Assembly: GCF_013823385.1 (NCBI RefSeq)
Contig: NZ_PNMA01000001.1
Span: 186,001-250,000, forward strand
Reading direction: 5' to 3'
DNA from: Hyphomonas sp.
GTDB lineage: Bacteria; Pseudomonadota; Alphaproteobacteria; Caulobacterales; Hyphomonadaceae
Length of the DNA stretch: 64,000 bases
Shown here one piece after another: positions 8,693 to 17,430 of the stretch. The position numbers and the translations under genes were made by a program. Numbering within the stretch: position 1 is the stretch's first letter; every line of letters begins with the position of its first letter. The notes below the pieces were generated by a model that made no database searches, had not been told where the DNA came from, and saw nothing but the letters and a program-made list of their open reading frames with translations.

Positions 8693-10825
8693 TCAGAACG
8701 TATACCGCAGCCCCGCGCGCACATTGCGGCCCGGCAGAGGCACCGTATCGCGCAGAACAGACGTGGCGAGCCGCGCCTCTTCATCCGCGATATTGCGCAC
8801 TTCCACGAACAGCTGCGTGCCCTCCCGGCCAATTCCGTATTCGGAGAGTTTCAGCGCGGTCTTGAGGTTGATCAGCGTATAGTCTCCGGTGCCAAGCTGG
8901 CCGTCGCCCACGCGGCGCTGATTGTCCGCCCATTCCACGCTCGCGCCCACCATCACGCGCTGCCAGTCGGCGTCCGCGCCGGCCGTCACGCGCAGGGGCG
9001 GTACGAAGGGCAGGTTGCCGCCGCTGTCGAGTTCGCCGCGCACATAATCAATCCCGGAGCGGAGCTTCCAGTTGGCGCCCAGCGGGCCCTGATCGATATA
9101 ATATTCGCCATAGATTTCGCCGCCATAAAGCGTGGCATCATCCTGCACGAAGGCGAAGACCGGCAGGCCGTCTTCCTCGGTCACGAGTTCGCCGTCTTCC
9201 TCAATCGCGCCGGGGGCGAGATAGATGAAGTCGCTGAAGCTCGTATGGAAGAGGTTCACGCCGAAGCTCGCCCGGTCGCCGCGCCAGCGCAGCGTGCCTT
9301 CAAGGTTAAGGCCTTTCTCCTTGCCGAGGGAGGCGTCGCCCACTTCGAACTGCTCGGTGGCAAGGTGCGGGCCGAAGGCGAAGAGTTCGCTCTCATTCGG
9401 GCCGCGCTCGGTATAGGCGACCTGCGCGCCGGCAAACCAGCCATCGCCGAAATGCTGGTGAACGCCGGCCGAGGCGCTGTAGAGGTCGAATTCTACCTTT
9501 CCGGCTACGGAGTTGTCATGCTCCAGCTGCTCAACGCGCAGGCCGCCCTCAATGCCGAAGCCATTGTCCCAGTCGCGGGTCTCGTAAAGGAAGAGGGCCC
9601 AGGATTTGGTGTCGGTCGGCGTCAGGAAGGCTTCGCCGCCAGTGGCGTCGAGGGATTTGTCGAGGAACTGAACGCCCACCGCGCCTTCAAATCCGGCAAG
9701 GGCGTGGTCAAGTTCGATCCGGCCTTCAATGCCGTCTGTCTTGAAGACAGAGCTGGCTTCATCGCCCTCGATTTCGCTATGTTCGTAGTCGGAGTAAGAC
9801 AGCGTTCCGGTGATGGCTTTCAGGATTGGACCATCCAGATTGATCCCGGCACGGAAGTCATAGCGCGTCTGCTTGAAGTCGATATAGGGCGAGGCTTCCT
9901 CGCTGTGATCGTGATCTTCGTCGTCATGATCTTCTTCATGCGCGTGGGCGTGTCCCGGCAGGCCGTATTTCGAGGTCTGCTGGCGCACGGCGAAGCCTGC
10001 AAAGGCCCGCTCGCCCACCCAGCTGACGCCGCCGCCCAGCGTTTCGGTATCGAGGAAGGAGTTGGGAAGGCGGCCGGAAATGGCCGCTTCTTCCTCGTGA
10101 TCGTGATCGTGATCATCGTCATCATCATCGTGGTCATGGCCCTCATGCTCCAGTTCCTCGCGGTGGCGAAGCTGGCGGGACTCGGCGAGGCCGGGGATCT
10201 TGTAGTCGCCAAAGTCGCGCTGGGAGGCGGAGAGGGAGAAGACGAGCGGGCCGGCGACGAAGGCGGCGCGCCCGCCTGCTTCGGTGCCCCGGTTGACGCC
10301 GTTCCACGCGCCATAGGCTTCCCCGCTCACGGCGCGGTCCGGCAGGGTGTCCACGATCAGCCCGTCGATCACGTTCACCACGCCGCCAATCGCCTGACCG
10401 CCATAGGCCAGCGCCGCCGGGCCGCGCAGGATCTCGATCTTGTCGGCGTCGATGCCATCGGCCGAGACCTGGTGGTCGGGGCTCGCGGCGGACACGTCGA
10501 TCACGCCAATGCCATTGGTCAGCACCTGAACGCGCTCGGCGCCGAGCCCGCGCAGAACCGGCCGGCTCGCGCCCTGGCCGAAGAAGGTGGAAGAGACGCC
10601 CGGCTCGCCCGACAGCGTGTCGCCCAGCGTGCCGGAGAGGCGGCCGACGATGTCAGCCCGGTCAAGCGCGGTGGCGTTGCCGATCAGCTCGTCGCTGGAG
10701 CGCGCGGGGCCGGGCGCGGTGACGATGATGGGCGCTTCGATGCGCGGCGTATCGGTTTCCTGGGCAATGGCGAGGCCGGCGAGGAGGTGACCGGAGATGG
10801 CGGTCAGCAGGAGCGTGCGTTTCAT
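8693..10825 (-). CDS. TonB-dependent outer-membrane receptor, ZnuD-like, probable zinc uptake
   Basis: A 710-residue outer-membrane receptor: signal peptide (about 1-21, ending AIAQ), TonB-box-like segment (PIIVTAPG), plug domain with LRGLGAERVQVLTNG and IEILRGPAALAYGGQAIGG, and a beta-barrel ending in YTF. Two extracellular-loop candidates are packed with His, Asp and Glu: one near residues 227-253 and one near 290-310 (both HD-rich). Such His-rich loops are typical of the zinc receptor ZnuD and its relatives. A Zur-like palindrome lies just upstream at 10846-10866, which fits zinc-starvation control. Nickel, cobalt or copper uptake remain possible. Confidence 0.88.
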   Translation of the reverse strand: MKRTLLLTAISGHLLAGLAIAQETDTPRIEAPIIVTAPGPARSSDELIGNATALDRADIVGRLSGTLGDTLSGEPGVSSTFFGQGASRPVLRGLGAERVQVLTNGIGVIDVSAASPDHQVSADGIDADKIEILRGPAALAYGGQAIGGVVNVIDGLIVDTLPDRAVSGEAYGAWNGVNRGTEAGGRAAFVAGPLVFSLSASQRDFGDYKIPGLAESRQLRHREELEHEGHDHDDDDDDHDHDHEEEAAISGRLPNSFLDTETLGGGVSWVGERAFAGFAVRQQTSKYGLPGHAHAHEEDHDDEDHDHSEEASPYIDFKQTRYDFRAGINLDGPILKAITGTLSYSDYEHSEIEGDEASSVFKTDGIEGRIELDHALAGFEGAVGVQFLDKSLDATGGEAFLTPTDTKSWALFLYETRDWDNGFGIEGGLRVEQLEHDNSVAGKVEFDLYSASAGVHQHFGDGWFAGAQVAYTERGPNESELFAFGPHLATEQFEVGDASLGKEKGLNLEGTLRWRGDRASFGVNLFHTSFSDFIYLAPGAIEEDGELVTEEDGLPVFAFVQDDATLYGGEIYGEYYIDQGPLGANWKLRSGIDYVRGELDSGGNLPFVPPLRVTAGADADWQRVMVGASVEWADNQRRVGDGQLGTGDYTLINLKTALKLSEYGIGREGTQLFVEVRNIADEEARLATSVLRDTVPLPGRNVRAGLRYTF

Positions 10826-10845
10826 CTGGGAGGCTCACGGTTAAG

Positions 10846-10866
10846 TAATGTAATAATATTGCATTA
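10846..10866 (-). promoter_or_regulatory. Zur-box-like operator of the TonB receptor gene
   Basis: A 21 bp inverted repeat: TAATGTAAT at 10846-10854, a 3 bp centre, and ATTGCATTA at 10858-10866, with one mismatch between arms. It stands 20 bases upstream of the receptor start in an unusually A+T-rich patch. Size, AT-rich centre and the TAATG/CATTA ends are like Fur-superfamily Zur boxes. The assignment to Zur rests on the receptor's His-rich loops. Confidence 0.65.
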
Positions 10867-10899
10867 TCGGGACGCACCCGTCCATGCAAGGGGCCTCTC

Positions 10900-10976
10900 T
10901 GTCCTGGCCTGTCCAATTACTGTCCGGATTTGTCCAAGATTGTCCGGAAATGTCCGGCAAATGTCCGCGCCTGTCC
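10900..10976. repeat. Helically phased TGTCC array (8 copies)
   Basis: Eight copies of TGTCC start at 10900, 10910, 10921, 10931, 10941, 10951, 10962 and 10972, a mean step of 10.3 bp. Several are extended to TGTCCGG. A CGTCC at 10879 is two turns further out. The bases between the pentamers differ, so it is not a simple tandem repeat. It lies between the SDR 3' end and the Zur-like site of the receptor gene. Confidence 0.85.
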
Positions 10977-11003
10977 GAAAAAGGCCCGCCATTGGCGCGC
11001 CTT
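10977..11003 (-). terminator. Likely terminator after the SDR gene
   Basis: The inverted repeat AAAGGCCCGCC / GGCGCGCCTTT (one mismatch, 3-base loop) is flanked on the minus-strand exit side by a T-run (the five A residues at 10978-10982 on the plus strand). It would end transcription of the SDR gene before the phased TGTCC array. Confidence 0.55.
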
Positions 11004-11032
11004 TGCGGGTTTCTGACGCTGCTCTGCCGGGC

Positions 11033-11776
11033 TCAGGCCGCGCTGCCATCCACGCGCAGCAGCGACCCGGTGGTGAAGCTCGACGCCGGGCTCGCAAGAT
11101 AGAGCGCCGCCGTCACGATTTCCTCAGGGTAACCGGGCCGGCCCAGCGCATTGTCGGCAGACTGGCGCATTTCCTCCGGCCAGGCCTTGGCAATGTCGGT
11201 CAGGAAGGGGCCGGGGCAGATCGTGTTCACCCGCACTTTCGGGGCATATTCATGCGCCAGAGACAGGCTCATCGCATTGATCGCCGCCTTGGCTGAGCCA
11301 TAGGGTACCACATGCGGTAGCGGCACGAGACTGCCGGAAGACGAGATGTTGATGATCGAGCCGCCCTCGCCATCGGCCATCCGCTTGGCCACCTGGCTTG
11401 CCAGGCGGAAGGGGCCCTTGAAGTTCAGGTTCAGCACGGAATCGAAAAGGTTTTCTGTCACCTCATGACTGGCCATGCGCGGCCCGGAACCGGCATTGTT
11501 CACAAGCACGTCAACGCGCCCGAAATGGGCATAGGACGCCTCGATCAGGGCATCGATGTCGTCCCAGCGGCCACAATGGGCGGCAAAGGCGAAGGCCTTG
11601 CGGCCCATCTTGCGCACTTCCTCGGCGGCGGCCTCGCAGGCGTCCAGCTTGCGGCTGGCGATGATCACATCGGCCCCATTCTCCGCGAAGGCCTTGACCA
11701 TCTGATAGCCAAGGCCGCGGCTGCCGCCGGTGACGAGTGCCACCTTGCCGGTCAGGTCAAACAGATTGCGCGCCAT
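11033..11776 (-). CDS. Short-chain dehydrogenase/reductase (SDR)
   Basis: A 247-residue classical SDR that uses NAD(P)H to oxidise or reduce an unknown alcohol or ketone. Visible are the cofactor motif TGGSRGLG (about 13-20), NNAG, the catalytic Ser in INISSSGS and the YGSAK Tyr-Lys pair, plus the PG motif in NTICPGPFLTDI. The ATG at 11776 has GGAGGAA upstream; the open frame goes further back. It stands alone between the TonB receptor and the dipeptidase genes, so the substrate cannot be guessed. Confidence 0.88.
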   Translation of the reverse strand: MARNLFDLTGKVALVTGGSRGLGYQMVKAFAENGADVIIASRKLDACEAAAEEVRKMGRKAFAFAAHCGRWDDIDALIEASYAHFGRVDVLVNNAGSGPRMASHEVTENLFDSVLNLNFKGPFRLASQVAKRMADGEGGSIINISSSGSLVPLPHVVPYGSAKAAINAMSLSLAHEYAPKVRVNTICPGPFLTDIAKAWPEEMRQSADNALGRPGYPEEIVTAALYLASPASSFTTGSLLRVDGSAA

Positions 11777-11921
11777 CCAGGTTCCTCCAGTTTCTGATTC
11801 CGGACGACCATCAGACAGCCTGCTGGGCCCATCAACCGGGAATCCGGAGGCCTGCCGCGAGGTGATGGCACAAACCATCCCTCACGGCTTTTCGGCAAAC
11901 CGGCGGCCCTGATGGCTGGGA

Positions 11922-13193
11922 TCAGTTCAGAACTTGCGGCGAGGAGAGGCCGGAGCTGCGGGCCGCCTCGACTTCCGACATCAGGCGCAGCACGTTGCCG
12001 CCCCAGATTTTCGCAATGTCTTCCTCGGAGTAGCCGGCCTCGACGAGGCGCGCGGTCACCTTCGGCAGGTCCACGATGTCCTTCATGCCGTCGACACCGC
12101 CGCCACCATCCCAGTCCGCACCGACGCCGACATGATCGGGGCCAACCAGCTCCAGCGTGTAGAGCAGATGCTCCATGAACTTCTCGAAGGTGGAGCGCGG
12201 CGGCGGGAAGGCCTTGTTCAGCTCCTGAAAGGCGGCCCGGTAGGCGTCGCGGGTGGCGTCATCCATCGTGGAGGTGTCGCGGCCATACTGCGCTTCCAGT
12301 TCGGCGAGCGCGGCGAGGCGTTCGGGGCTTGCAGGAAGCGCTTCCAGATAGGCGCCATAGGCGTTGATCTGGATGACACCGCCATCTTCGGCGATGGCGA
12401 TCAGCAGGTCGTCCGGCACGTTGCGCGGGTGATCGTAAACGGCCTTGGGGCCGGAGTGGGACAGGATGATCGGCGTGGTCGACAGCTCCAGCATGTCGCG
12501 CACGGTGTCATCGGAGGCGTGCGAGCCGTCCAGGATCAGGCCCAGCTCGTTGGCGCGCCGCACCAGCGCTTCACCCAGCGGGCTCAGGCCGCCATAGGCG
12601 GGGCTCACATCGGTGGCGCTGTCGGCAAACTGGCTGTTGCGGAAGTGGACCGGCGCAATCATGCGAAGGCCGCCGATGTAGAAGGTGTCCAGCATCGAAA
12701 TGTCGGTGCCCAGCGGATAGGCGTTTTCCATGCTCTGGAAGACGATCTTCTTGCCGGCCGCTGCGATCCGCTCGGCATCTGCCGTGGAGAAGGCCAGTTC
12801 AACATCATTGTGATACTTTGCGGCCAGTTCCCGGATCGACATCTGGCGCATAACGGCCATGTTGCGCGCAGCCAGATAGGAGGCCTCGTCCAGCGGGCCC
12901 TGCGGCGTGAAGATCACCCAGAAGCCGCCATCCAGCCCGCCCTCATTCATGCGCGGCAGGTCGACATGCGTGCCATCCACATCAAAGTCGCCCCGCTTGG
13001 AGAAGGTGTAGTCGGGGGTGTGGAAATAGGCCGGTGTATCGAGGTGGGTATCCAGCAAGAGCGAGCGGAAATGGATTTCATCGCTTGCAGACCGCGCGGG
13101 AGCCGGGGCCGCGGTGTCCTCCGTCTGCGGCGCCTCCGGCGCGCAAGCTGTCAGGAGGGCGCCCAGCGCCACGCTCAGGAGTAGTTTCTTCAT
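11922..13193 (-). CDS. Membrane dipeptidase (M19 family) lipoprotein
   Basis: A zinc dipeptidase related to renal dipeptidase, 423 residues. The N-terminus is a lipoprotein signal with lipobox LLTAC (Cys at about 17), followed by an Ala/Pro-rich spacer. The metal-site motif DTHLDTP, the bridging glutamate region QSMENAYPLG, GSHASDD and ILSHSGPKAVYDHPRN follow in the family order. It probably cleaves dipeptides, perhaps including D-amino-acid-containing ones, in the periplasm. It is a single gene with convergent or same-strand neighbours that share no obvious pathway. Confidence 0.92.
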   Translation of the reverse strand: MKKLLLSVALGALLTACAPEAPQTEDTAAPAPARSASDEIHFRSLLLDTHLDTPAYFHTPDYTFSKRGDFDVDGTHVDLPRMNEGGLDGGFWVIFTPQGPLDEASYLAARNMAVMRQMSIRELAAKYHNDVELAFSTADAERIAAAGKKIVFQSMENAYPLGTDISMLDTFYIGGLRMIAPVHFRNSQFADSATDVSPAYGGLSPLGEALVRRANELGLILDGSHASDDTVRDMLELSTTPIILSHSGPKAVYDHPRNVPDDLLIAIAEDGGVIQINAYGAYLEALPASPERLAALAELEAQYGRDTSTMDDATRDAYRAAFQELNKAFPPPRSTFEKFMEHLLYTLELVGPDHVGVGADWDGGGGVDGMKDIVDLPKVTARLVEAGYSEEDIAKIWGGNVLRLMSEVEAARSSGLSSPQVLN

Positions 13194-13277
13194 GCGATCA
13201 AGCCCCGCAAATGTGAGTCCAAGGATTGCGGGATGTTCACCCGCCAGCGCTGTGGGTCAACCGCATGACCTGCAAAG

Positions 13278-13303
13278 AAAAGGGCAGGCCCGCAGGCCCG
13301 CCC
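13278..13303 (-). terminator. Rho-independent terminator of purB
   Basis: On the minus strand a GC-rich stem (GGGCGGGCC with GGCCTGCCC, 4-base loop, one mismatch; plus-strand 13282-13303) is followed directly by TTTTCTTT. It begins 29 bases after the purB stop. Confidence 0.7.
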
Positions 13304-13331
13304 TGATTTAAGCCGATCTGTTGTGCCTGCT

Positions 13332-14630
13332 TCAGGCTTTGCCGAAAACCCGGGCGAAAATCGTGTCGACATGCTTGAAATGGTATTCAAGGTCGAACAG
13401 GGCGTCGATCTCGGCGGCGGAGAGGCGTGCGGTGACGTCGGCGTCGCCCTTCAGCAGCTCGTTGAGCGGGCCTTCCTTCTTCCAGGTGCGCATGGCGTTG
13501 CGCTGGACGAGGCGATAGGCATCCTCGCGGCTGACGCCTTTCTCCACAAGCGCCAGCAGGATGCGTTGGGAGTTGTGCAGGCCGCCCATCGAATTGATCG
13601 TGGCGAGCATGTTCTCCGGATAGACGACCAGGTTTTCCACCACGCCGGCAAGCCGGTGGAGTGCGAAGTCCAGATGGATCGTCGCATCCGGGCCGATGCC
13701 GCGCTCGACGGAGGAGTGGGAGATGTCCCGCTCATGCCAGAGGGCGACGTTTTCAAGCGCCGGGGTAACAGCTGAGCGAACGAGACGGGCAAGGCCGGTC
13801 AGATTTTCCGTCAGCACCGGATTGCGCTTGTGCGGCATCGCGGAGGAGCCCTTCTGCCCGGCGGAGAAAAACTCTTCGGCTTCCAGAACTTCGGTACGCT
13901 GCAGATGGCGCACTTCGGTGGCCAGGCGCTCAACCGATGAGGCAATCACGCCCAGCACGGCGAAATACATCGCGTGACGGTCGCGCGGGATGACCTGCGT
14001 GGAAACGGGCTCAATCGTCAGGCCCAGCTTGGCCGCGACATGTTCCTCAACCTTGGGGTCGATATTGGCAAAGGTGCCGACGGCGCCGGAGATGGCGCAG
14101 GTGGCGACTTCTTCCTTAGCAATCACCAGGCGCTGGCGCGCCCGCTGGAACTCGGCATGGAAGGTGGCAAGCTTGATGCCGAAAGTGGTCGGCTCGGCAT
14201 GGATGCCGTGGCTGCGGCCGATGGTGGGGGTGAACTTGTGCTCCCGGGCGCGTTTTTCGAGGGCGGCAAGAACGCGGTCGATCCCGGTCAGCAGCAGGTC
14301 AGCCGCGCGGACAAGCTGCACATTGAGGCAGGTATCCAGCACGTCCGAAGAGGTCATGCCCATGTGCAGGAAGCGTGCCTCATCGCCGACATGTTCGGCC
14401 ACGTTGGTGAGGAAGGCGATCACGTCATGCTTCACTTCGCGCTCGATCTCGTCGATGCGCTCGGGCTCGAACTTCGCGCGTTCGCGCACGGCCGCGGTCG
14501 TGCCCTTCGGGATCTGCCCCATCCCTTCCATGGCTTCGGCAGCCAGCGTTTCGATGTCGAGCCAGATCTGGAAGCGGGATTCCGGGGTCCAGATGGCGGC
14601 CATTTCCGGGCGGGTATAACGGGGGATCAT
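13332..14630 (-). CDS. purB: Adenylosuccinate lyase
   Basis: Catalyses two steps of purine synthesis: SAICAR to AICAR plus fumarate, and adenylosuccinate to AMP plus fumarate. The 432-residue product starts MIPRYTRPEMAAIW as bacterial PurB does and carries the fumarase/aspartase superfamily signature GSSAMPHKRNP, together with TSSDVLDTCLNVQL and GRSHGIHAEPTTFG. It is followed by a clear terminator and is divergent from recJ. Other purine genes in the window (purL, purQ, adenine deaminase) are not contiguous with it. Confidence 0.97.
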   Translation of the reverse strand: MIPRYTRPEMAAIWTPESRFQIWLDIETLAAEAMEGMGQIPKGTTAAVRERAKFEPERIDEIEREVKHDVIAFLTNVAEHVGDEARFLHMGMTSSDVLDTCLNVQLVRAADLLLTGIDRVLAALEKRAREHKFTPTIGRSHGIHAEPTTFGIKLATFHAEFQRARQRLVIAKEEVATCAISGAVGTFANIDPKVEEHVAAKLGLTIEPVSTQVIPRDRHAMYFAVLGVIASSVERLATEVRHLQRTEVLEAEEFFSAGQKGSSAMPHKRNPVLTENLTGLARLVRSAVTPALENVALWHERDISHSSVERGIGPDATIHLDFALHRLAGVVENLVVYPENMLATINSMGGLHNSQRILLALVEKGVSREDAYRLVQRNAMRTWKKEGPLNELLKGDADVTARLSAAEIDALFDLEYHFKHVDTIFARVFGKA

Positions 14631-14780
14631 GGGGCGCTCTCGTTCGTGGTATTTGGGGGTAGTGCTCTGACGTGCCGTCTAGGCCGGTTGGCCGCGTTTC
14701 GCCAGCCCTGTGCAGCGATGGATTTCACCCAGAGGCCGGTTCGGTTTACTCTGGGCGCTGATTCTCCGGAAAGCCCTCCC

Positions 14781-16574
14781 ATGTCCCAACCCGCCACTGT
14801 CCAAGGATCGCCGTTTCTGGGCGTGGAACGCTCCGCCGGCGGGCGCCGCTGGCGGCTGGCGGAAGTGGACGAGGCGCTGGTGCGGCGGCTGATGCCGGTG
14901 GCGGCGGGCTCTGACCTTGTGGCGCGTCTGCTGGCCGGGCGGGGCGTAACGCCTGAGACTGCGCAGAGCTATCTGGCGCCGACACTGCGCGAGCTGTTCC
15001 CTGATCCCAGCCGCTTTGCCGACATGGACAAGGCGGCCGGCATCATCCTTGACGCGATCCTCGACGGAAAGCGCGTCTGCGTGTTCGCAGATTATGATGT
15101 CGATGGCGGCACATCCTCGGCCATACTCGCACGCTATTTCCGCGCCTGGGGCAGGGAACTCGGTCTCTACGTGCCCGACCGTCTGGAAGAGGGCTATGGC
15201 CCCTCTCCGGAGGCGTTCCGTTTTCTCAAGGCGCAGGGCTATGACCTTGTGATCACCGTGGATTGCGGGGCGGCAGCCGTGCGCGCCCTGGACGAGGCGC
15301 GGGCGATTGATCTGCCGGTGGTGGTGATCGACCATCACCTCATGTCAGGCCATCTGCCGGAGGCCGCCGCGCTGGTGAACCCGAACCGGCCCGATTGCCC
15401 TTCCGCCCATGGCCATCTGGCGGCGGCCGGCGTGGTGTTCGTCTTCGCCGCAGCAATGAACCGGCTGGCGCGCCAGCGCAATGTTGCCCCGAAAGGCGGG
15501 TTGCCGGACATTCTGCCCTATCTTGACCTCTGTGCCCTGGGCACGCTGTGCGACATGTCTCCGCTCACCGGTGTGAACCGCGCTTTCGTGCGACAGGGGC
15601 TCAGCATCATGTCGCGCGGCGAGAATATCGGCCTGCGGGCGCTCGCCGATGTCAGCGGGATCGGCCAGATCGACAGCGTCTATCACGCGACCTTCCTGCT
15701 TGGGCCCCGCCTCAATGCGGGCGGGCGTGTGGGCGATCCCTGGCTCGCGGCCAAGCTGCTGGCGACGGATGATCGGGGGGAGGCCATTGCGCTCGCCGAG
15801 CGGCTGCATGCGCTCAACGATGAACGGCGCGCTGTGGAGGCGGCGATCCAGGACGAGGCCACAGCGCAGGCCGAACGCGCGCTGGCGGCCAATCCCGATC
15901 GCGGCATCATCATCGCGGCGGGCGAGGGCTGGCACCCCGGCGTGATCGGCATCGTGGCGGGCCGCCTGAAGGACAGGTTCCACCTGCCCACCATCATCAT
16001 CGGCTGGGGCGAGGGGCTTGGACCGGTGGCGAAAGGGTCTGGCCGCTCGGTTACCGGCGTGAACCTGGGCGACGCTATCTCCGCGGCTGCGCGTGAGGGC
16101 GTGATCCTGTCCGGTGGCGGCCACGCCATGGCCGGCGGCCTCAGCCTGGAGCCGCACCAGATCCCCGCCTTCGACGAATGGATGGTCGCCCATATGGCCG
16201 AGTTCAAGGCGGAGCGGGATGCGGCGCTGGACCTTCACATCGACGCGGTTCTTTCGCCGGGCAGTGCCACCACGGCGCTCTATGATCAGGTTGCCGCGCT
16301 GGGGCCATTCGGCACCGGCGCGCCTGAGCCTGTGTTTGCCTTGACGGACGTGACGCCCACCGGCGTGCGCCGCATCGGCGCCAATCATCTGCGCTTCACC
16401 GCCGAGAACAATACCGGCCGCATCGAGTGCATAGCCTGGCGCGTTGCCGACGAGCCGATTGGCGACCTCCTTCGCACCGGGCAGCGCCTCGGTCTCGCCG
16501 GACGCCTCAAGTCCGACCAGTGGAATGGCCGGCGCAGGGTGCAACTTGAAATCATTGATGCCTCAATGCTGTGA
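14781..16574 (+). CDS. recJ: Single-stranded-DNA-specific 5'-3' exonuclease RecJ
   Basis: A DHH-superfamily nuclease acting in recombination and mismatch repair. The 597-residue product has motif I DYDVDGG (about 104-110), motif II VDCG, motif III DHH (184-186), the GGRVG region, and the DHHA1 motif GGGH at about 445-448, then the C-terminal OB-like domain with NHLRFTAENNTGRIECIAW. The ATG at 14781 gives the normal N-terminus; the frame runs back antisense through purB and that part is not coding. A tRNA gene follows closely. Confidence 0.95.
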   Translation: MSQPATVQGSPFLGVERSAGGRRWRLAEVDEALVRRLMPVAAGSDLVARLLAGRGVTPETAQSYLAPTLRELFPDPSRFADMDKAAGIILDAILDGKRVCVFADYDVDGGTSSAILARYFRAWGRELGLYVPDRLEEGYGPSPEAFRFLKAQGYDLVITVDCGAAAVRALDEARAIDLPVVVIDHHLMSGHLPEAAALVNPNRPDCPSAHGHLAAAGVVFVFAAAMNRLARQRNVAPKGGLPDILPYLDLCALGTLCDMSPLTGVNRAFVRQGLSIMSRGENIGLRALADVSGIGQIDSVYHATFLLGPRLNAGGRVGDPWLAAKLLATDDRGEAIALAERLHALNDERRAVEAAIQDEATAQAERALAANPDRGIIIAAGEGWHPGVIGIVAGRLKDRFHLPTIIIGWGEGLGPVAKGSGRSVTGVNLGDAISAAAREGVILSGGGHAMAGGLSLEPHQIPAFDEWMVAHMAEFKAERDAALDLHIDAVLSPGSATTALYDQVAALGPFGTGAPEPVFALTDVTPTGVRRIGANHLRFTAENNTGRIECIAWRVADEPIGDLLRTGQRLGLAGRLKSDQWNGRRRVQLEIIDASML

Positions 16575-16603
16575 ATCTTCTGCAGAACAGCGATGGAAAC
16601 GGG

Positions 16604-16632
16604 TTGCAGGGTGAGAAATCACCCGCTATATG
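16604..16632 (+). promoter_or_regulatory. Promoter of the tRNA-Glu gene
   Basis: A -35-like TTGCAG (16604-16609) and a -10-like TATATG (16627-16632) are separated by exactly 17 bp and lie about 20 bases before the tRNA. This is a good fit to a housekeeping sigma promoter. Confidence 0.6.
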
Positions 16633-16652
16633 CCCGGTTCTCAAGCCGGTGC

Positions 16653-16727
16653 GGTCCCTTCGTCTATCGGTTAGGACGTCAGGTTTTCAACCTGAAAAGA
16701 GGGGTTCGATTCCCCTAGGGACTGCCA
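16653..16727 (+). tRNA. tRNA-Glu (anticodon TTC)
   Basis: A 75-base cloverleaf. The acceptor arm pairs GGTCCCT (16653-16659) with AGGGACT (16717-16723), with G-U as the first pair. The anticodon arm TCAGG / CCTGA encloses the loop TTTTCAA, giving anticodon TTC. The T arm is AGGGG / CCCCT with TTCGATT. The CCA end is encoded (16725-16727). Confidence 0.97.
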
Positions 16728-16852
16728 CCAGACTTCCCCCGCACTGCTCGCTTTCTAGACGGCCATATGGCGTCCAACCCGCATTATGGGTTAAGATCGC
16801 GTGACAAGCGCTTCCTCACGCTCTAGGTTTCCCTGCTGGGGAATTTGGGTTG

Positions 16853-17380
16853 ATGACTAAGACTGCAGCCAAAACCGAATCAGAGGCAACTGCCAGCGAG
16901 CCTGCCGCGCGCGTGATCGGCCATATCAAATGGTTCGACAGCGCTAAGGGCTATGGCTTCATCGTGGCCGAATCCAGCTCCGAGCCCGATATGACGGGTG
17001 ATGTGATGGTGCACATCTCCTGCCTGCGCGAGTATGGCGAAAACTATGCCGATGAAGGCGCAAAGATCGTGTGCGACGCGGTGCGCAAGGAGCGCGGCTG
17101 GCAGACGGTTCATATCATCGAGATGGAGCGCCCCCGCGCCGTGCTGGCTCAGGAGAAAGGCCTTCGGCCGGACTTTGAAACCGTGACCCTGAAATGGTTC
17201 AACCGCGCGCGGGGCTATGGCTTCGTGCTGCGGGATGGCGATGATACGGACGTGTTCGTCCATGCCGTGGCGCTGCGGAAGGCCGGCTATGAAGAGATCG
17301 AGCCGGGCACGCGCATCGAGGTGGTGATCGAGGCCGGCGCGAAGGGCGAGCATGTCTCCGCCGTGAGGCAGCGCCGATAG
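16853..17380 (+). CDS. Double cold-shock-domain protein
   Basis: A 175-residue nucleic-acid-binding protein with two cold-shock domains (about 20-85 and 107-173). The first has [14 protein letters not shown] and VMVHIS; the second has [14 protein letters not shown] and DVFVHAV, so RNP1 and RNP2 are present in both. Alphaproteobacteria such as Caulobacter encode two-domain proteins of this type (CspC/CspD class), which act in stationary phase as RNA chaperones or transcription modulators. ATG at 16853 is preceded in frame by TTG at 16850. The DUF192 gene follows 50 bases later and may be cotranscribed. Confidence 0.9.
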   Translation: MTKTAAKTESEATASEPAARVIGHIKWFDSAKGYGFIVAESSSEPDMTGDVMVHISCLREYGENYADEGAKIVCDAVRKERGWQTVHIIEMERPRAVLAQEKGLRPDFETVTLKWFNRARGYGFVLRDGDDTDVFVHAVALRKAGYEEIEPGTRIEVVIEAGAKGEHVSAVRQRR

Positions 17381-17430
17381 AACCGCGCTAGGCGCTTGCC
17401 GCCTGCAGAACGCCCCGGTAAACCAGCGCC

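Noticed and set aside
10900..10976. CRISPR array
   Set aside because: The repeat unit is only 5 bp with 5-6 bp spacers, there are no cas genes, and the phasing is helical.
10864..11102. Short ORFs across the TGTCC array
   Set aside because: Their repetitive translations (CPDLSGNVRQ-like) follow from the phased pentamers; there is no ribosome site, so the signal is in DNA, not protein.
8666..11296. 876-residue plus-strand ORF over the TonB receptor gene
   Set aside because: Antisense to a clear gene with signal peptide, plug and barrel motifs; its translation is low-complexity.
13974..14780. N-terminal extension of RecJ by 269 residues
   Set aside because: That part of the frame runs antisense through purB and its translation shows no RecJ homology; the ATG at 14781 gives a normal length.
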